Shown: positions 15,513 to 23,347 of the stretch, in pieces
How the letters are laid out: every line of letters starts with the position of its first letter
How positions within the stretch are numbered: the first letter of the stretch is position 1
Virus record (IMG/VR): IMGVR_UViG_3300006802_000458
Span: 1 to 26,700 of that record
DNA length: 26,700 nt
Source: a virus
Strand: one strand, 5' to 3'
Translations under genes and position numbers: made by a program
Notes under the pieces: generated by a model
Seen by the model: only the letters and a program-made list of their open reading frames with translations
The model's database searches: none
Told to the model about the DNA's origin: nothing

Positions 15513-15908
15513 ATGCCCGCTACATCACGTGCACAACAGAAGTTTTTTGCACTCGTACACGGATATCAAACGGGTAAGATTCCTGCGGACAAGGTAAGTC
15601 GGCGGATCAAGCAAGTCGCAAAGACGATTTCCCCCGAAGACGCAAAAAAATACGCATCAACCAAACATGCAGGACTGAAACAGGAGATCCATGATATTCT
15701 CCGTTCACCAGCATTCGTTGAGGAAACACTCAGAGAAATTGTGGACACTCACACCCCTGCACATATCAAGGGTCATTTGGTTGATGTGTATACTGCGTCG
15801 ATGCTCGTCACGGTCTTGGACAAACTCAATGAACACAACAGAACTGCTTTATTAGGACACCCCCTCAACGAAATGGTGGCGGTGGCGTATAAAGTATTGA
15901 CCAAGTAA
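15513..15908 (+). CDS. Conserved phage protein (AQQKFFALVHGYQTGK...ASTKHAGL)
   Basis: This 131-residue protein's N-terminal half, SRAQQKFFALVHGYQTGKIP ... DAKKYASTKHAGL, matches a small conserved domain of unknown function found in phages and bacteria (DUF3008-type, from memory). The C-terminal half, PAHIKGHLVDVYTASMLVTV then LDKLNEHNRTALLGHPLNEM, is a second helical module. No catalytic motif is visible. It lies between the protease and the HAD phosphatase. Confidence 0.8.
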   Translation: MPATSRAQQKFFALVHGYQTGKIPADKVSRRIKQVAKTISPEDAKKYASTKHAGLKQEIHDILRSPAFVEETLREIVDTHTPAHIKGHLVDVYTASMLVTVLDKLNEHNRTALLGHPLNEMVAVAYKVLTK

Positions 15909-15909
15909 C

Positions 15910-16620
15910 ATGGGCAAGACACTCTTCATCAGTGACTTTGATGATACTCTTGCTGAAACGGATGCCAAGATTTATTTGACCCGTGACGGCAAACGATTTG
16001 AGATGACTCCCGCAGAATATGCAGTGTATCAAGAAGAACCGGGAGATCAATTCGATTTCTCTGATTTTGACAAACTGATCAACCCCCGTCCCATCAAACG
16101 ATTCGTCAGGATGTTACAAAACGCATCAGATAATCCCAAGGTGGACAAGGTAGTTATTTTGACTGCACGTGGTCATACCCGTCCCGTGGCACAATTTCTC
16201 AAGAAGTTTGGCATTACGGGACGGATTACGATTGCGGCATTGGGGAGTAGTGATCCAGATCGTAAAGCACGTTACGTCGAAAAACACATTGAACAAGGAT
16301 TTGATCGGATTGCGTTTGTTGATGATTCTCCAAAAAATGTGGAGGCAGTTGACAAGTTAAAGACCAAATATCCAGAAGTCAAATTACTGGTACATCAAGC
16401 AAAAGAAACAGCAGAAGAACCAGAAAGTCCCGAAACACCAGCCGAAGATAAAAATAAAATTGCTAAAACTTCATTGGAAAAGCAAATTGATACTATGGTG
16501 ATACGTAATCCAGAAACCAAACGGGACATCAGAATGAAAACGGCGTTATCGTATGACAAACAACATCCCGCCTATCGTGCAGCAATGCAAACACTTCAAG
16601 GGTTACGCAAGAACACTTAA
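15910..16620 (+). CDS. HAD-family phosphatase with C-terminal virion tag
   Basis: This 236-residue protein has HAD motif I DFDDTLAETD near the N-terminus (nucleophile D9, second acid D11), motif II ILTARGHTR, a basic motif III-like stretch (RKARYVEKHI) and motif IV FVDDSPKN. Small HAD proteins of this kind in phages are nucleotide or polynucleotide 3'-phosphatases, as in the T4 PseT phosphatase domain; the substrate here is unproven. A Pro/Glu linker (about 165-185) leads to residues 196-236, which closely match the C-terminal tag of the giant protein. The shared tag suggests a common destination, perhaps the virion. Confidence 0.85.
   Translation: MGKTLFISDFDDTLAETDAKIYLTRDGKRFEMTPAEYAVYQEEPGDQFDFSDFDKLINPRPIKRFVRMLQNASDNPKVDKVVILTARGHTRPVAQFLKKFGITGRITIAALGSSDPDRKARYVEKHIEQGFDRIAFVDDSPKNVEAVDKLKTKYPEVKLLVHQAKETAEEPESPETPAEDKNKIAKTSLEKQIDTMVIRNPETKRDIRMKTALSYDKQHPAYRAAMQTLQGLRKNT
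16495..16617 (+). repeat. Shared protein tag, copy 3 (C-terminal)
   Basis: The tag reads RNPET at residues 199-203, then KTALSYDKQHPAYRAA to the C-terminal helix. Aligned without gaps to copy 2 (RNPET ... TAMDYNKQHPAHKLA) and copy 1. The sequence similarity is at protein level; the DNA is diverged, so it is not a recent duplication. Confidence 0.75.
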
Positions 16621-16632
16621 ACGGTATTTTGT

Positions 16633-17010
16633 ATGTCAAGAAACAGTAATCTAGCGGTGAGTGATGCGCAAAAAGAAGATGAATTGATTGACCGCATTAG
16701 TAAAAAAGACATGACGTTTCGTGAATTGTTTTTCCGGTTATTCATGACCAGAGATGACAATCTAGATTTATTACAATTCATGTTCCTTATCATGATCATC
16801 TTCTTTATCGTGTCGTTTTCATTGGTCGGAATGGGAAAATGGACGGTAACAACATCCGCATGGACAATGTTCGGGTCAGTCTTTGCAACCCTCGCAATCA
16901 TGGGCGCACCCACGTGGATTGCACAATTACTGGCAGCTAGTAACAAAAAGAAACATCACTCCTATGACATGGGAGTAGACGATATCAACACTTCAGACGA
17001 AACAGGTTAA
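16633..17010 (+). CDS. Two-helix membrane protein (holin-like topology)
   Basis: This 125-residue protein has a charged N-terminus (about 45 residues), two predicted transmembrane helices (FMFLIMIIFFIVSFSLVGMG and MFGSVFATLAIMGAPTWIAQ) and a charged, His/Asp-rich C-terminal tail. The size and two-helix topology fit class II holins, but holin assignment from topology alone is weak, since no endolysin lies nearby. Other options are a membrane-anchored assembly factor. It starts 12 bases after the phosphatase and is followed by bS21. Confidence 0.65.
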   Translation: MSRNSNLAVSDAQKEDELIDRISKKDMTFRELFFRLFMTRDDNLDLLQFMFLIMIIFFIVSFSLVGMGKWTVTTSAWTMFGSVFATLAIMGAPTWIAQLLAASNKKKHHSYDMGVDDINTSDETG

Positions 17011-17013
17011 ATT

Positions 17014-17229
17014 ATGTATGTTAAGGTTAATGACGGGAAAGACGATTTAAACAAAGCATTACGACAATTCACCAGAATGGTCAAAAAGTCGGAAATCATG
17101 CAAGAATTGAAACGGCGTGAATTTTTTCTCAAGCCGTCCAAGAAACGTCAATTCAAACGTGAAGAAGCAATTCGACGCCGGAAACGGGAAGAAAGACGGG
17201 TCGCCCGTCAAAATCGCTACTCAGAGTGA
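17014..17229 (+). CDS. rpsU: Ribosomal protein bS21 homologue
   Basis: The 71 residues equal the E. coli bS21 length. Conserved pattern: V-K-V-N-D-G, ALRQFTRMVKKS (bS21 ALRRFKRSCEKA), ELKRREFFLKPSKKR (bS21 EVRRREFYEKPTTER), then an Arg/Lys-rich helix. bS21 sits on the 30S platform near the anti-Shine-Dalgarno helix and takes part in initiation. Homologues are known in some aquatic phages, where they may replace host bS21 on ribosomes. Here it is the last gene before the promoter region of the scaffold and capsid genes. The conserved core is intact; the phage copy is probably functional. Confidence 0.92.
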   Translation: MYVKVNDGKDDLNKALRQFTRMVKKSEIMQELKRREFFLKPSKKRQFKREEAIRRRKREERRVARQNRYSE

Positions 17230-17247
17230 TTTTTTAGGAAACAACTA

Positions 17248-17260
17248 TATATTTATAATA
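17248..17260 (+). promoter_or_regulatory. Late-promoter-like motif, upstream copy before the scaffold gene
   Basis: TATATTTATAATA contains TATTTATA at 17250-17257. It lies 96 bases before the scaffold ATG, and a perfect hairpin and a second motif copy follow. Confidence 0.5.
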
Positions 17261-17265
17261 GTGAA

Positions 17266-17289
17266 ACACTAATTTCCTAGTATTAGTGT
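17266..17289 (+). other. Hairpin between two promoter-like motifs
   Basis: ACACTAAT (17266-17273) and ATTAGTGT (17282-17289) form a perfect 8-bp stem with an 8-base loop, upstream of the scaffold gene. There is no T-run after it on the + strand, so it is not a standard terminator for the preceding genes. It could be a 5' stabilising hairpin or protein-binding site. Confidence 0.55.
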
Positions 17290-17299
17290 ATAAAAAAAT

Positions 17300-17310
17300 T
17301 CATTTATATA
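17300..17310 (+). promoter_or_regulatory. Late-promoter-like motif, proximal copy before the scaffold gene
   Basis: TCATTTATATA contains CATTTATA (17301-17308), one base off the core, 45 bases before the ATG at 17354. It follows the hairpin. The tandem arrangement may raise expression of the scaffold and capsid genes. Confidence 0.4.
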
Positions 17311-17353
17311 GCAGATTCAAATGTCTGCTTCTAATCCTACAGGAGTAACATTT

Positions 17354-18493
17354 ATGGCAGAAATTACTAACAAGCTTTTAAAACAAGCTATTGCCGATGC
17401 AGAAGCAGTTCGTGAAACTGCTGTTGCAAACGCTAAGCTCGTTCTAGAAGAAGCAATCACTCCACAAATCAAGGACATGATTGCTCGTCGTCTTCGCGTC
17501 GAAGCCGAAATGACAACCGAAGCAGAAGGTCACGAAGCAGCTAAGGAAGTACCACATGAAGAAGGTGAAGCAGAAGGTTCTAGTGAAATGCCAGCTGATA
17601 GTTCCGCTGTCGGCGCTGGTGACAACAAGGAACCATCTGATGCTTCATGGGATTCTTCAGAAGTCGGTGACGGTGGGGAAAACAAAGAAGACTCATCAAC
17701 CGATTGGTACGATGATTGGTCAGAAAGTGACTTCGACCTCAATGAAATCATTGCAGAATTAGAAGCAGACATTGCCGCTCTTTCTGAAGGTGAAGAAGAA
17801 GAAAAGGAAGAAACAGAAGAAAAGGAAGAAGAAGGTGAAGAAGAAGTAAAGACCGAAGTTTCTCACGAAACCGAAGATTCAGACGTTCAAAAGTACGCCA
17901 AGGCACCTGTAGCTGAAGAAGAAAAGGAAGAAGAAGGTGACGCAGCAACCGGTGGCATGGAAAAGACTGTTGATATGGAAAAGAAGATGGAAGATGGTAT
18001 GAAGGACGAGGAAGGTGAAGAAGAAGTTGATCTTGAAGAAATTCTTGCAGAACTTGAAGCCGAAGAAGGGGAAGCAAAAGACGACTCCGACAAAGACGAA
18101 ATGGCTGCTAAACTTGCAGGACTCAAGGATGAATTGGCTCAATATCGGGAAGCAGTAAATATTCTCCGAGGCCGTTTACAAGAAGTGAACCTTCTCAATG
18201 CTAAGTTACTTTTCACCAACAAGCTCTTCAAGAAGGAAGGGTTGAACAACGAACAAAAGGTTCGTATTGTTGAATCATTTGATCGGGCAACCACAGTTCG
18301 TGAAGTCAAGCTTGTGTATACAGCATTGGTGGAAAACCTTTCTGTAGCAGCTAAGACATTCGCAGCATCACGCAAGAAGGTTGTGGCTGAAGGACTTGCT
18401 TCAAAGGCAACTCCAACAACCGCACCAAAGTCCGAAGTCATCGTGGAAAACACCGTGGCTAAGAGACTCCAACAACTCGCAGGCATAATCTAA
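17354..18493 (+). CDS. Prohead scaffold protein (gp22-like)
   Basis: The gene encodes 379 residues from ATG 17354, with AGGAG at 17341-17345. An in-frame ATG at 17321 lacks an RBS. The product has an amphipathic helical N-terminus, a very acidic Glu/Asp/Gly-rich middle (about 60-240) and a conserved coiled-coil C-terminal domain (QYREAVNILRGRLQEVNLLN then AKLLFTNKLFKKEGLNNEQK). It ends in TVAKRLQQLAGII. This layout and position, directly before the capsid gene, identify the scaffold core. LEE-AITP near residue 34 is a potential protease site. Acidic scaffold proteins of T4 are degraded to small peptides. Confidence 0.9.
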   Translation: MAEITNKLLKQAIADAEAVRETAVANAKLVLEEAITPQIKDMIARRLRVEAEMTTEAEGHEAAKEVPHEEGEAEGSSEMPADSSAVGAGDNKEPSDASWDSSEVGDGGENKEDSSTDWYDDWSESDFDLNEIIAELEADIAALSEGEEEEKEETEEKEEEGEEEVKTEVSHETEDSDVQKYAKAPVAEEEKEEEGDAATGGMEKTVDMEKKMEDGMKDEEGEEEVDLEEILAELEAEEGEAKDDSDKDEMAAKLAGLKDELAQYREAVNILRGRLQEVNLLNAKLLFTNKLFKKEGLNNEQKVRIVESFDRATTVREVKLVYTALVENLSVAAKTFAASRKKVVAEGLASKATPTTAPKSEVIVENTVAKRLQQLAGII

Positions 18494-18512
18494 CTTTTAG
18501 GAGATTTCAAAT

Positions 18513-20087
18513 ATGTCAGATGTATCAAATTTAATTAATGAAGCCGGCTCAGCTCACCAAGTCGTCATCGAAAAGACTCGGAAGTTGGCAGCTAAGTGGG
18601 AAGATTCAGGTCTTCTCGAAGGCTTAAAGGGCTACGAAAAGCAAGGGATGGCCGTCATGCTTGAAAACCAAGCATCACAACTCTTGTCAGAAAACAGCAA
18701 GACCAACGCAGCTGGTACCTCTGGTGAAAACTGGGCAGGTGTCGCACTTCCATTAGTCCGCAAGGTCTTCGGAAGTATCGCAGCCAAGAATTTCGTCTCA
18801 GTTCAACCAATGAACCTTCCAGCAGGTTTGGTGTTCTACATGGACTTCAAATACGGCACTACCGTAAATGGTAAGACCGCAGGCGGTTCACTCTATGGTA
18901 ATGGAATTACCAGTACAGTCGGTGGTTTCGGCAATACCGATACCGGCGGTTTGTACGGCGCAGGAGCATTCGGTTATTCAATCAATGATGCAACTGCAAC
19001 TGGTCTTACAGTCGCATCTGCGTCAGTTTCATTCTCTGATGTTAACTATGACGCAAATTATGTTGATACCGCCTCATTGTTAAAGTATTCTGTAGCTACC
19101 TCATCACTTACCAACCCTGATCTTCTTGCGGCTCGGGCATATGTTCCTTCTGGATCTGGTCCTGACTTTGCAGGATTAGTGCTTCCGCAATTCACCAAGG
19201 TCGTAGGTGCTAACGTTGTCTTCGTCGTAAACAGTACAACTGCTGGTACGCTCACATCAGTTGCATACACCAAGCAACCAACTGACACCACCCGTGGTGA
19301 CTTCGAAGATCGTGATGGTTCAACCGATCTTGCAATTCCACAAATTGATCTTGAACTTCGTTCAGAAACCATCGTCGCCAAGACTCGTAAGTTGAAGGCC
19401 GTTTGGTCACCTGAACTTGCTCAAGACTTGAACGCATACCACTCAGTCGATGCAGAAGCAGAATTGACCAGTATGCTTTCAGACTATGTAGCAACTGAAA
19501 TCGACCTCGAAATTCTTGACATGTTGATTGCAGCAGCTCCATCAGAAACCACTGAATATTGGTCAGCTGAAATCGGCACTGTGTGGAATGGTTCGGCATT
19601 CGCCGCTTCATCTTACACTGGTACCGCTTGGACCAACATGACTTGGTTCCAAACCCTCGGTCAGAAGATGCAAAAAGTCAGTAACCGCATCCACCAATTG
19701 ACCATGCGGGGTGGTGCTAACTTCGCAGTTGTTTCACCAACCGTAGCAACCATCCTTGAAACCATCCCCGGCTTCCAAGCTGGTACCGATGGCGACAAGA
19801 TGGAATTCGCAGCCGGTGTTACCAAGATTGGTTCATTCCAAAACCGTTTCACTGTCTACAAGAACCCATACATGAAGGAAAACATCGTCCTCATGGGCTT
19901 CCGTGGTTCACAATTCCTCGAAACCGGCGCAGTGTACGCTCCGTACATTCCGTTGATCATGACGCCTCTCGTCTATGATCCAAACAACTTCACTCCACGC
20001 CGGGGTGTGATGACTCGTTACGCCAAGAAGATTGTCCGTCCTGAATTCTTCGGCAAGATCTACATCGACAAGCTTTCACTCATCTAA
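18513..20087 (+). CDS. Major capsid protein (gp23-like)
   Basis: This 524-residue HK97-fold capsid protein starts behind AGGAG (18499-18503). Conserved segments: N-terminal helical propeptide with VMLENQASQLLSENSKTNAA, ending in L-S-E, so cleavage after E60 is likely; then GENWAGVALPLVRKVFGSIA and the conserved C-terminal half (DLELRSETIVAKTRKLKAVW, LAQDLNAYHSVDAEAELTSM, RGVMTRYAKKIVRPEFFGKI). T4 gp23 is 521 residues with a propeptide of 65. Lys is almost always AAG and Phe TTC, unlike neighbouring genes, fitting very high expression. A terminator follows. Identification is secure. Confidence 0.96.
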   Translation: MSDVSNLINEAGSAHQVVIEKTRKLAAKWEDSGLLEGLKGYEKQGMAVMLENQASQLLSENSKTNAAGTSGENWAGVALPLVRKVFGSIAAKNFVSVQPMNLPAGLVFYMDFKYGTTVNGKTAGGSLYGNGITSTVGGFGNTDTGGLYGAGAFGYSINDATATGLTVASASVSFSDVNYDANYVDTASLLKYSVATSSLTNPDLLAARAYVPSGSGPDFAGLVLPQFTKVVGANVVFVVNSTTAGTLTSVAYTKQPTDTTRGDFEDRDGSTDLAIPQIDLELRSETIVAKTRKLKAVWSPELAQDLNAYHSVDAEAELTSMLSDYVATEIDLEILDMLIAAAPSETTEYWSAEIGTVWNGSAFAASSYTGTAWTNMTWFQTLGQKMQKVSNRIHQLTMRGGANFAVVSPTVATILETIPGFQAGTDGDKMEFAAGVTKIGSFQNRFTVYKNPYMKENIVLMGFRGSQFLETGAVYAPYIPLIMTPLVYDPNNFTPRRGVMTRYAKKIVRPEFFGKIYIDKLSLI

Positions 20088-20113
20088 GCTTGTAGCGTAA
20101 CGATATAGTTGTA

Positions 20114-20142
20114 AGTGGGGGGAGCAATCCCCCCACTGTTTT
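20114..20142 (+). terminator. Rho-independent terminator after the major capsid gene
   Basis: AGTGGGGGG (20114-20122) pairs with CCCCCCACT (20129-20137) across a 6-base loop AGCAAT. A short T-rich run follows (GTTTTA). It separates the capsid gene from the GIY-YIG gene. Confidence 0.85.
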
Positions 20143-20164
20143 ATATTTAAAGGGGACATCTGTT

Positions 20165-20809
20165 ATGGCAACCGTATCTGGAATATATAAAATTACCAAT
20201 ACCATGAATGGGCATTTCTATATCGGCAGTTCCACAAATGTTCATCGTAGAAAACAACGCCATTTTAAATATTTAAAGATAGGTTGTCATGAAAATCGAC
20301 ACTTACAGAATGCCTATAACAAGTATGGTGAAGGAGCGTTTACATTTGAAATCGTTACAACGGTAGCAAAGGATCATCTGCTTCAGGAAGAACAATCACT
20401 GTTAGATCAGCATTTCGGTCAACCATATTTCTATAATATTTGTAATATCGCTGGGAGCCCATCAGCCCCCAATCGCAAAAAGTCAATAACACATCGTAAA
20501 AGATTATCAGATTCTATCAAACAGTATTTCTCCGAACATCCAGAACACAGAGAATTTCTTGCTGAACTTCGCCGTGGAAAACCGTTGTCGGAAACCATTA
20601 AACAAAAAATGCGTACCTCAAAGAAACGAGGAACGCAACATCACAACTCAAAATTAACCGATGATATCGTGTACCAAATAAAATTACGTTATAAACCACG
20701 GGAATGTAGCTTCGGTCAGTTGGCAAAGGAGTTTGGGGTAGACAAAAAAACTATCATCCGTATTATACATAATAAAACATGGACACACGTAACTATCAAT
20801 AAACACTAG
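20165..20809 (+). CDS. GIY-YIG homing endonuclease
   Basis: This 214-residue protein starts behind AGGGGA (20151-20156). The N-terminal GIY-YIG nuclease domain has GIYKITN (6-12), FYIGSS (18-23), R28-type Arg residues, and a conserved Glu region further on (QEEQSLLDQHF). The middle carries NUMOD-like repeats (THRKRLSDSIKQ, SETIKQKMR) and the C-terminus a helix-turn-helix (QLAKEFGVDKKTIIRIIHNK). It is a free-standing mobile endonuclease, between the capsid terminator and the neck operon. All expected domains are intact. It probably entered by homing; its cognate site is unknown. Confidence 0.92.
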   Translation: MATVSGIYKITNTMNGHFYIGSSTNVHRRKQRHFKYLKIGCHENRHLQNAYNKYGEGAFTFEIVTTVAKDHLLQEEQSLLDQHFGQPYFYNICNIAGSPSAPNRKKSITHRKRLSDSIKQYFSEHPEHREFLAELRRGKPLSETIKQKMRTSKKRGTQHHNSKLTDDIVYQIKLRYKPRECSFGQLAKEFGVDKKTIIRIIHNKTWTHVTINKH

Positions 20810-20825
20810 TTCTATAAAACGTTTT

Positions 20826-20835
20826 GATATTTATA
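20826..20835 (+). promoter_or_regulatory. Late-promoter-like motif upstream of the neck gene
   Basis: GATATTTATA contains TATTTATA (20828-20835), 24 bases before the ATG at 20860. It follows the GIY-YIG gene, giving the neck genes their own promoter despite the inserted endonuclease. Confidence 0.55.
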
Positions 20836-20859
20836 TATGTCTTTAGTTTGAGAGATCAT

Positions 20860-22035
20860 ATGCAGAACCGTGAACCAATCATTTTTGAAGAAAATGCAGT
20901 CAATCCGTATGGACTGACTCCGTTCGGATTCTATGATGCCGATACAGAATTTCAGACCGATGCGCCTGATGTGGCTGTATTTGTTGCCCGTCGATTGGGA
21001 TATCCCGTTGTAGATGTTGAACTTGTTCATAAACAAATTTATGCATGTTTTGAAGAAGCAGTCACAACGTATAGCAACCAAGTAAACCAGTTTAATGCAC
21101 GGGAACACATGCTTTCTTTGCAGGGGATGAGTACAAATATTAACGTGACCCAACGCAATATCATTGCTACTCCCCTCCCGCAATTAGTCAAATTGTCTGC
21201 ACAATACGGAACTGAAGCTGGAAGTGGTGGCAACGTTACCGTGAAACAAGGGTATATCAGTGCATCAGCATATACACAATCATATGACTTGAAGACATTG
21301 TGGGCAGACCCACACGAAGGTGGAAAGGCAATTGAGATTCGTAAAATTTACCATCAAATGCCACCGGCCATCGCACGGTACTATGATCCATTTGCTACCA
21401 CGGGTCTTGGCTTGACAAACTTGATGAGTGAGTTTGGATTTGACGGATACTCACCACCAGTGACTTTCGTGATGATGCCAGCCTATGAAGATCTCCTCCG
21501 CATTCAAGCCATTGAAATTAATGACATGATTCGTAAGAGTCAGTATAGTTTTAGTGTCTCAAACAACGTCATTCGATTCCAACCAATCTTTAAGAAAAAT
21601 GAAATTATTTGGTTTGATTACCTTGTCACAGAAGACAAATCTGGTGGCGCTAGTGGATCAAACATTCTTCAATCTGGTAGCGAAAATAGTGTGGTATCCG
21701 ATTTCTCGAATATTCCATATGACAACATTCAATACCAGAATATTAATGGCATGGGACGTTCATGGATTTATCGATACACATTGGCACTTGCCAAAGAACT
21801 TCTTGGCATTATTCGTTCTAAGTATCAAGAAATTCCAATTCCAGATGCTTCTATTCGGTTGGACGGTGAACAACTCCGGCGGGAAGCAGAGAAAGAAAAG
21901 GAAGAACTGATCAAGGAAATTCGGGAAACTCTTGAACAAACTGGTTACAAAGCACAACTTGAAAAACAAATGGAAAACGCAGAAGCAATGAGTAAGATCT
22001 TCTCAAAGGTTCCGCTTCCAATTTACATCATGTAA
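20860..22035 (+). CDS. Neck protein (gp13-like, provisional)
   Basis: The gene encodes 391 residues from ATG 20860, since an in-frame TTG at 20824 lies in the promoter motif. AGAGA precedes it. A family-like C-terminal segment, RYTLALAKELLGIIRSKYQE then IPIPDASIRLDGEQLRREAEKEKEEL, is recalled from T4-like neck proteins. The N-terminus is rich in Asn, Pro and aromatic residues and the C-terminus coiled coil. T4 gp13 is 309 residues, so the exact equivalence is tentative. It heads the neck/tail completion genes, which supports a head-to-tail junction role. Confidence 0.75.
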   Translation: MQNREPIIFEENAVNPYGLTPFGFYDADTEFQTDAPDVAVFVARRLGYPVVDVELVHKQIYACFEEAVTTYSNQVNQFNAREHMLSLQGMSTNINVTQRNIIATPLPQLVKLSAQYGTEAGSGGNVTVKQGYISASAYTQSYDLKTLWADPHEGGKAIEIRKIYHQMPPAIARYYDPFATTGLGLTNLMSEFGFDGYSPPVTFVMMPAYEDLLRIQAIEINDMIRKSQYSFSVSNNVIRFQPIFKKNEIIWFDYLVTEDKSGGASGSNILQSGSENSVVSDFSNIPYDNIQYQNINGMGRSWIYRYTLALAKELLGIIRSKYQEIPIPDASIRLDGEQLRREAEKEKEELIKEIRETLEQTGYKAQLEKQMENAEAMSKIFSKVPLPIYIM

Positions 22036-22038
22036 TTT

Positions 22039-22500
22039 ATGCCACGATTTGTTACTCAACGTGATTTTGACTTTTTTCAACACATCAACCGAGAAATCGT
22101 AGTTGATATCGTTGATGTGGAAGTCATTTTGTATAAAATTATCAATGATGTAGTCAAAGTAAACATTTACGGTGAATCGGCAGAAAAAGTACATTATCGT
22201 GGTATTAGTCTAAATGGACTTATCAAATATCCTAAGAAAATCGCGGAAACAGAAGCTGGATTTGGGTATGACGTTGGACAAACTGATGTGGAATTTCGAT
22301 TTGTCCGCAAAGTACTTCGTGATGTAAATGTATATCCAGAAGTGGGGGATGTCATCAAATATAATGAAAATTATTATTCAATTCATAATGTGAATGAATC
22401 ACAACTTATTGCTGGCCGCCCAGAATACAATCAAACTGTCTTATGTGAATGTCACTTGACTCGTCGTAGTAATCTTAATCTTGAGGACACTCATATATGA
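22039..22500 (+). CDS. Head-tail joining/neck protein, gp14-like by position
   Basis: This 153-residue protein starts 3 bases after the previous stop. It is beta-rich: QRDFDFFQHINREIVVDIVD at the N-terminus, VKVNIYGESAEKVHYRGISL in the middle, and YPEVGDVIKYNENYYSIHNV near the C-terminus. It resembles a conserved virion protein of T4-like aquatic phages located next to neck genes. T4 gp14 is 256 residues, so only position and general type support that equivalence. The stop overlaps the next ATG (ATGA), which suggests coupled translation. Confidence 0.65.
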   Translation: MPRFVTQRDFDFFQHINREIVVDIVDVEVILYKIINDVVKVNIYGESAEKVHYRGISLNGLIKYPKKIAETEAGFGYDVGQTDVEFRFVRKVLRDVNVYPEVGDVIKYNENYYSIHNVNESQLIAGRPEYNQTVLCECHLTRRSNLNLEDTHI

Positions 22501-23285
22501 GTACGCCTATTTTCAATAGAAACAATATTATATTACCAACACGGTATAATCGCGGGTTGGACAATAAATTTGTTGAGGGTGTACAACAACCGGTGGGAAT
22601 TGGATTGTATACCGTCGATAATGCCATACTCAAATATCTCCAAACTAAAATCAAGCCGGTAGTCAGCCAACAGGGAAAACAAATTCAAGTTCCCGTCATC
22701 TATGGTAATCCTGAACGGTGGAAAAGCGCACAACAGGATGGTAGTATTCGTGACAAAAATGGTATGATCATGTTACCGATCATGATGATTCGTCGCACCA
22801 ATATGAAGAAGAATAGCACAAATTCACCTGTCAACAAGTATCAAAACTATTTGTTTAAAACGGGATGGAACGCCCGGAATGTATACGATAGGTTTACTGC
22901 ATTAAACGGCATCAAGCCAAGCGAAGTATATCACTCCACGATCATACCAGATTTTTACGATATTACATACGAGGGACTAATCTGGACAGAATTTATGGAG
23001 CAAATGAATCGATTGGTAGAAAATATTTCTTTTGAAAGCGATGAATATTGGGGAGAAGATAACAATTATAAGTTTATAACTCGAATCGATCAATTCGAAC
23101 AAACAACCGATCTACCAGCGAAAAGTGCCAGATTGGTTCGAAACAAATTTTCCATGAGCGTTCGGGCATATATTTTACCACAAAGTGTATTGGACAAGAA
23201 CGGCAACAGAACGACCACTACACGGCTTGAATACACACCCAAAAAGGTGGTGTTTAATACGGAAATCGTTGGCAATTTGCGTTAA
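22497..23285 (+). CDS. Tail terminator/sheath-stabiliser (gp15-like)
   Basis: This 262-residue protein is coupled by ATGA, with GAGGA (22483-22487). The architecture parallels T4 gp15 (272 residues): an early basic VPVIYGNPERWK strand (gp15 VPITYASKEHF), LPIMMIRRTN (LPRINLHLVD), IPDFYDITYEGLIWTEFMEQ then MNRLVENISFESDEYWGED (the gp15 MIYELSIFTRYEDD region). gp15 caps the tail tube and sheath and contacts the neck. Order, size and layout all agree; the residue-level match is moderate, so the call is likely but not certain. Confidence 0.75.
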   Translation: MSTPIFNRNNIILPTRYNRGLDNKFVEGVQQPVGIGLYTVDNAILKYLQTKIKPVVSQQGKQIQVPVIYGNPERWKSAQQDGSIRDKNGMIMLPIMMIRRTNMKKNSTNSPVNKYQNYLFKTGWNARNVYDRFTALNGIKPSEVYHSTIIPDFYDITYEGLIWTEFMEQMNRLVENISFESDEYWGEDNNYKFITRIDQFEQTTDLPAKSARLVRNKFSMSVRAYILPQSVLDKNGNRTTTTRLEYTPKKVVFNTEIVGNLR

Positions 23286-23306
23286 GATCGTTTCAAAAAA
23301 TCTCCT

Positions 23307-23316
23307 GATATTTATT
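23307..23316 (+). promoter_or_regulatory. Late-promoter-like motif, first of two before the sheath unit
   Basis: GATATTTATT contains TATTTATT (23309-23316), one base off the core. It lies in the 103-base gap after the gp15-like gene. Confidence 0.45.
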
Positions 23317-23347
23317 ATAAGATAATAGGTGTTTCAGCAAAATCTTC

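Noticed and set aside
17321-17353. Upstream start for the scaffold gene at ATG 17321
   Set aside because: No RBS before it, whereas AGGAG (17341-17345) serves the ATG at 17354.
17556-17762. Alternative-frame ORF inside the acidic scaffold region
   Set aside because: Product of Glu-rich repeats read out of frame; no RBS.
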